From contig JAABTS010000003.1 of the NCBI GenBank assembly GCA_011389735.1, forward strand, positions 18,509 to 82,508: a stretch of 64,000 nucleotides of DNA, given 5' to 3'. Every line of letters starts with the position of its first letter. Position 1 is the stretch's first letter. This stretch comes from Desulfobacteraceae bacterium (GTDB lineage: Bacteria; Desulfobacterota; Desulfobacteria; Desulfobacterales; JAABTS01). The notes beneath the pieces were generated by a model. It had not been told where the DNA came from. It saw nothing but the letters and a program-made list of their open reading frames with translations, and did no database searches. Positions 63,961 to 64,000 of the stretch are shown here, one piece after another. The position numbers were made by a program, and so were the translations under genes.

Positions 63961-64000
63961 CGCCGGGATTTGCAAACGGGTAATTACCATATTCGGAAAA

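Overview
The window looks like a chromosomal segment of a diderm, probably anaerobic member of the Desulfobacterota (former Deltaproteobacteria; Desulfobacterales-like). This is inferred from the lipopolysaccharide and outer-membrane genes (bamD, mlaA, mlaC, lipoproteins), a complete type II secretion operon with gspN, an archaeal/eukaryotic-type prolyl-tRNA synthetase, anaerobic-style cobamide genes (cbiB, cbiR), a monoheme cytochrome c and an oleABCD cluster. No rRNA, tRNA, phage or CRISPR was seen.

Layout. 0-7.5 kb: the end of guaB, then dnaE, manC, a zinc-ribbon membrane protein and a dapF homologue. 8-11.6 kb: a VWA/OmpA lipoprotein, trxA, trxB and bamD. 11.7-14.8 kb (minus): an ABC transporter (ATPase and FtsX-type permease) with an EamA transporter. 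15-18.6 kb: mlaC, mlaA, cbiB, cbiR. 18.6-21.2 kb (minus): a Tat nitroreductase, an outer-membrane barrel protein and a cytochrome c. 21.9-32.5 kb: metabolic and housekeeping genes (nitronate monooxygenase, iron-dependent alcohol dehydrogenase, tpx, proS, rsh, rpmB, a PrmA-like methyltransferase). 32.7-36.5 kb: a membrane coiled-coil protein paired with an unusual Hsp70. 36.6-50.4 kb (minus): a TPR protein and a 12-gene type II secretion operon in the order gspF-G-H-I-J-K-L-M-N-C-D-E. 50.8 kb: a REC-GAF-HD-GYP regulator. 52.4-57.4 kb (minus): oleA-B-C-D for long-chain olefin synthesis. 57.9-63.7 kb: a hypothetical gene, a Phd/VapC-type toxin-antitoxin pair, an SH3 protein, a second (orphan) GspD secretin and small membrane proteins.

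The most striking content lies between the genes. At least five families of short palindromic, non-coding elements fill the intergenic space. Family 1 is a ~105-bp Correia-like element (ends TATAGG.../...CCTATA) with about 20 copies. Family 2 is a ~170-bp MITE with GGGCTTGGTTCTAA ends and perfect 8-bp target duplications, repeatedly inserted inside or against family-1 copies. Family 3 carries (ATCGGN)n blocks; one copy with an 8-bp duplication sits inside the secretion operon and has rewritten the gspJ stop codon. Family 4 is a ~70-125-bp hairpin element. Family 5 is a ~131-bp element with 19-bp inverted ends that flanks the toxin-antitoxin pair; one copy has a 10-bp target duplication. None encodes a transposase here, so they would have to be mobilised in trans.

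Other points of interest are a DapF homologue in which both catalytic cysteines are serines, a ManC whose isomerase domain lacks the metal-binding histidines, and the secretin paralogue outside the secretion operon. All identifications are from reading the sequence; no database search was run.
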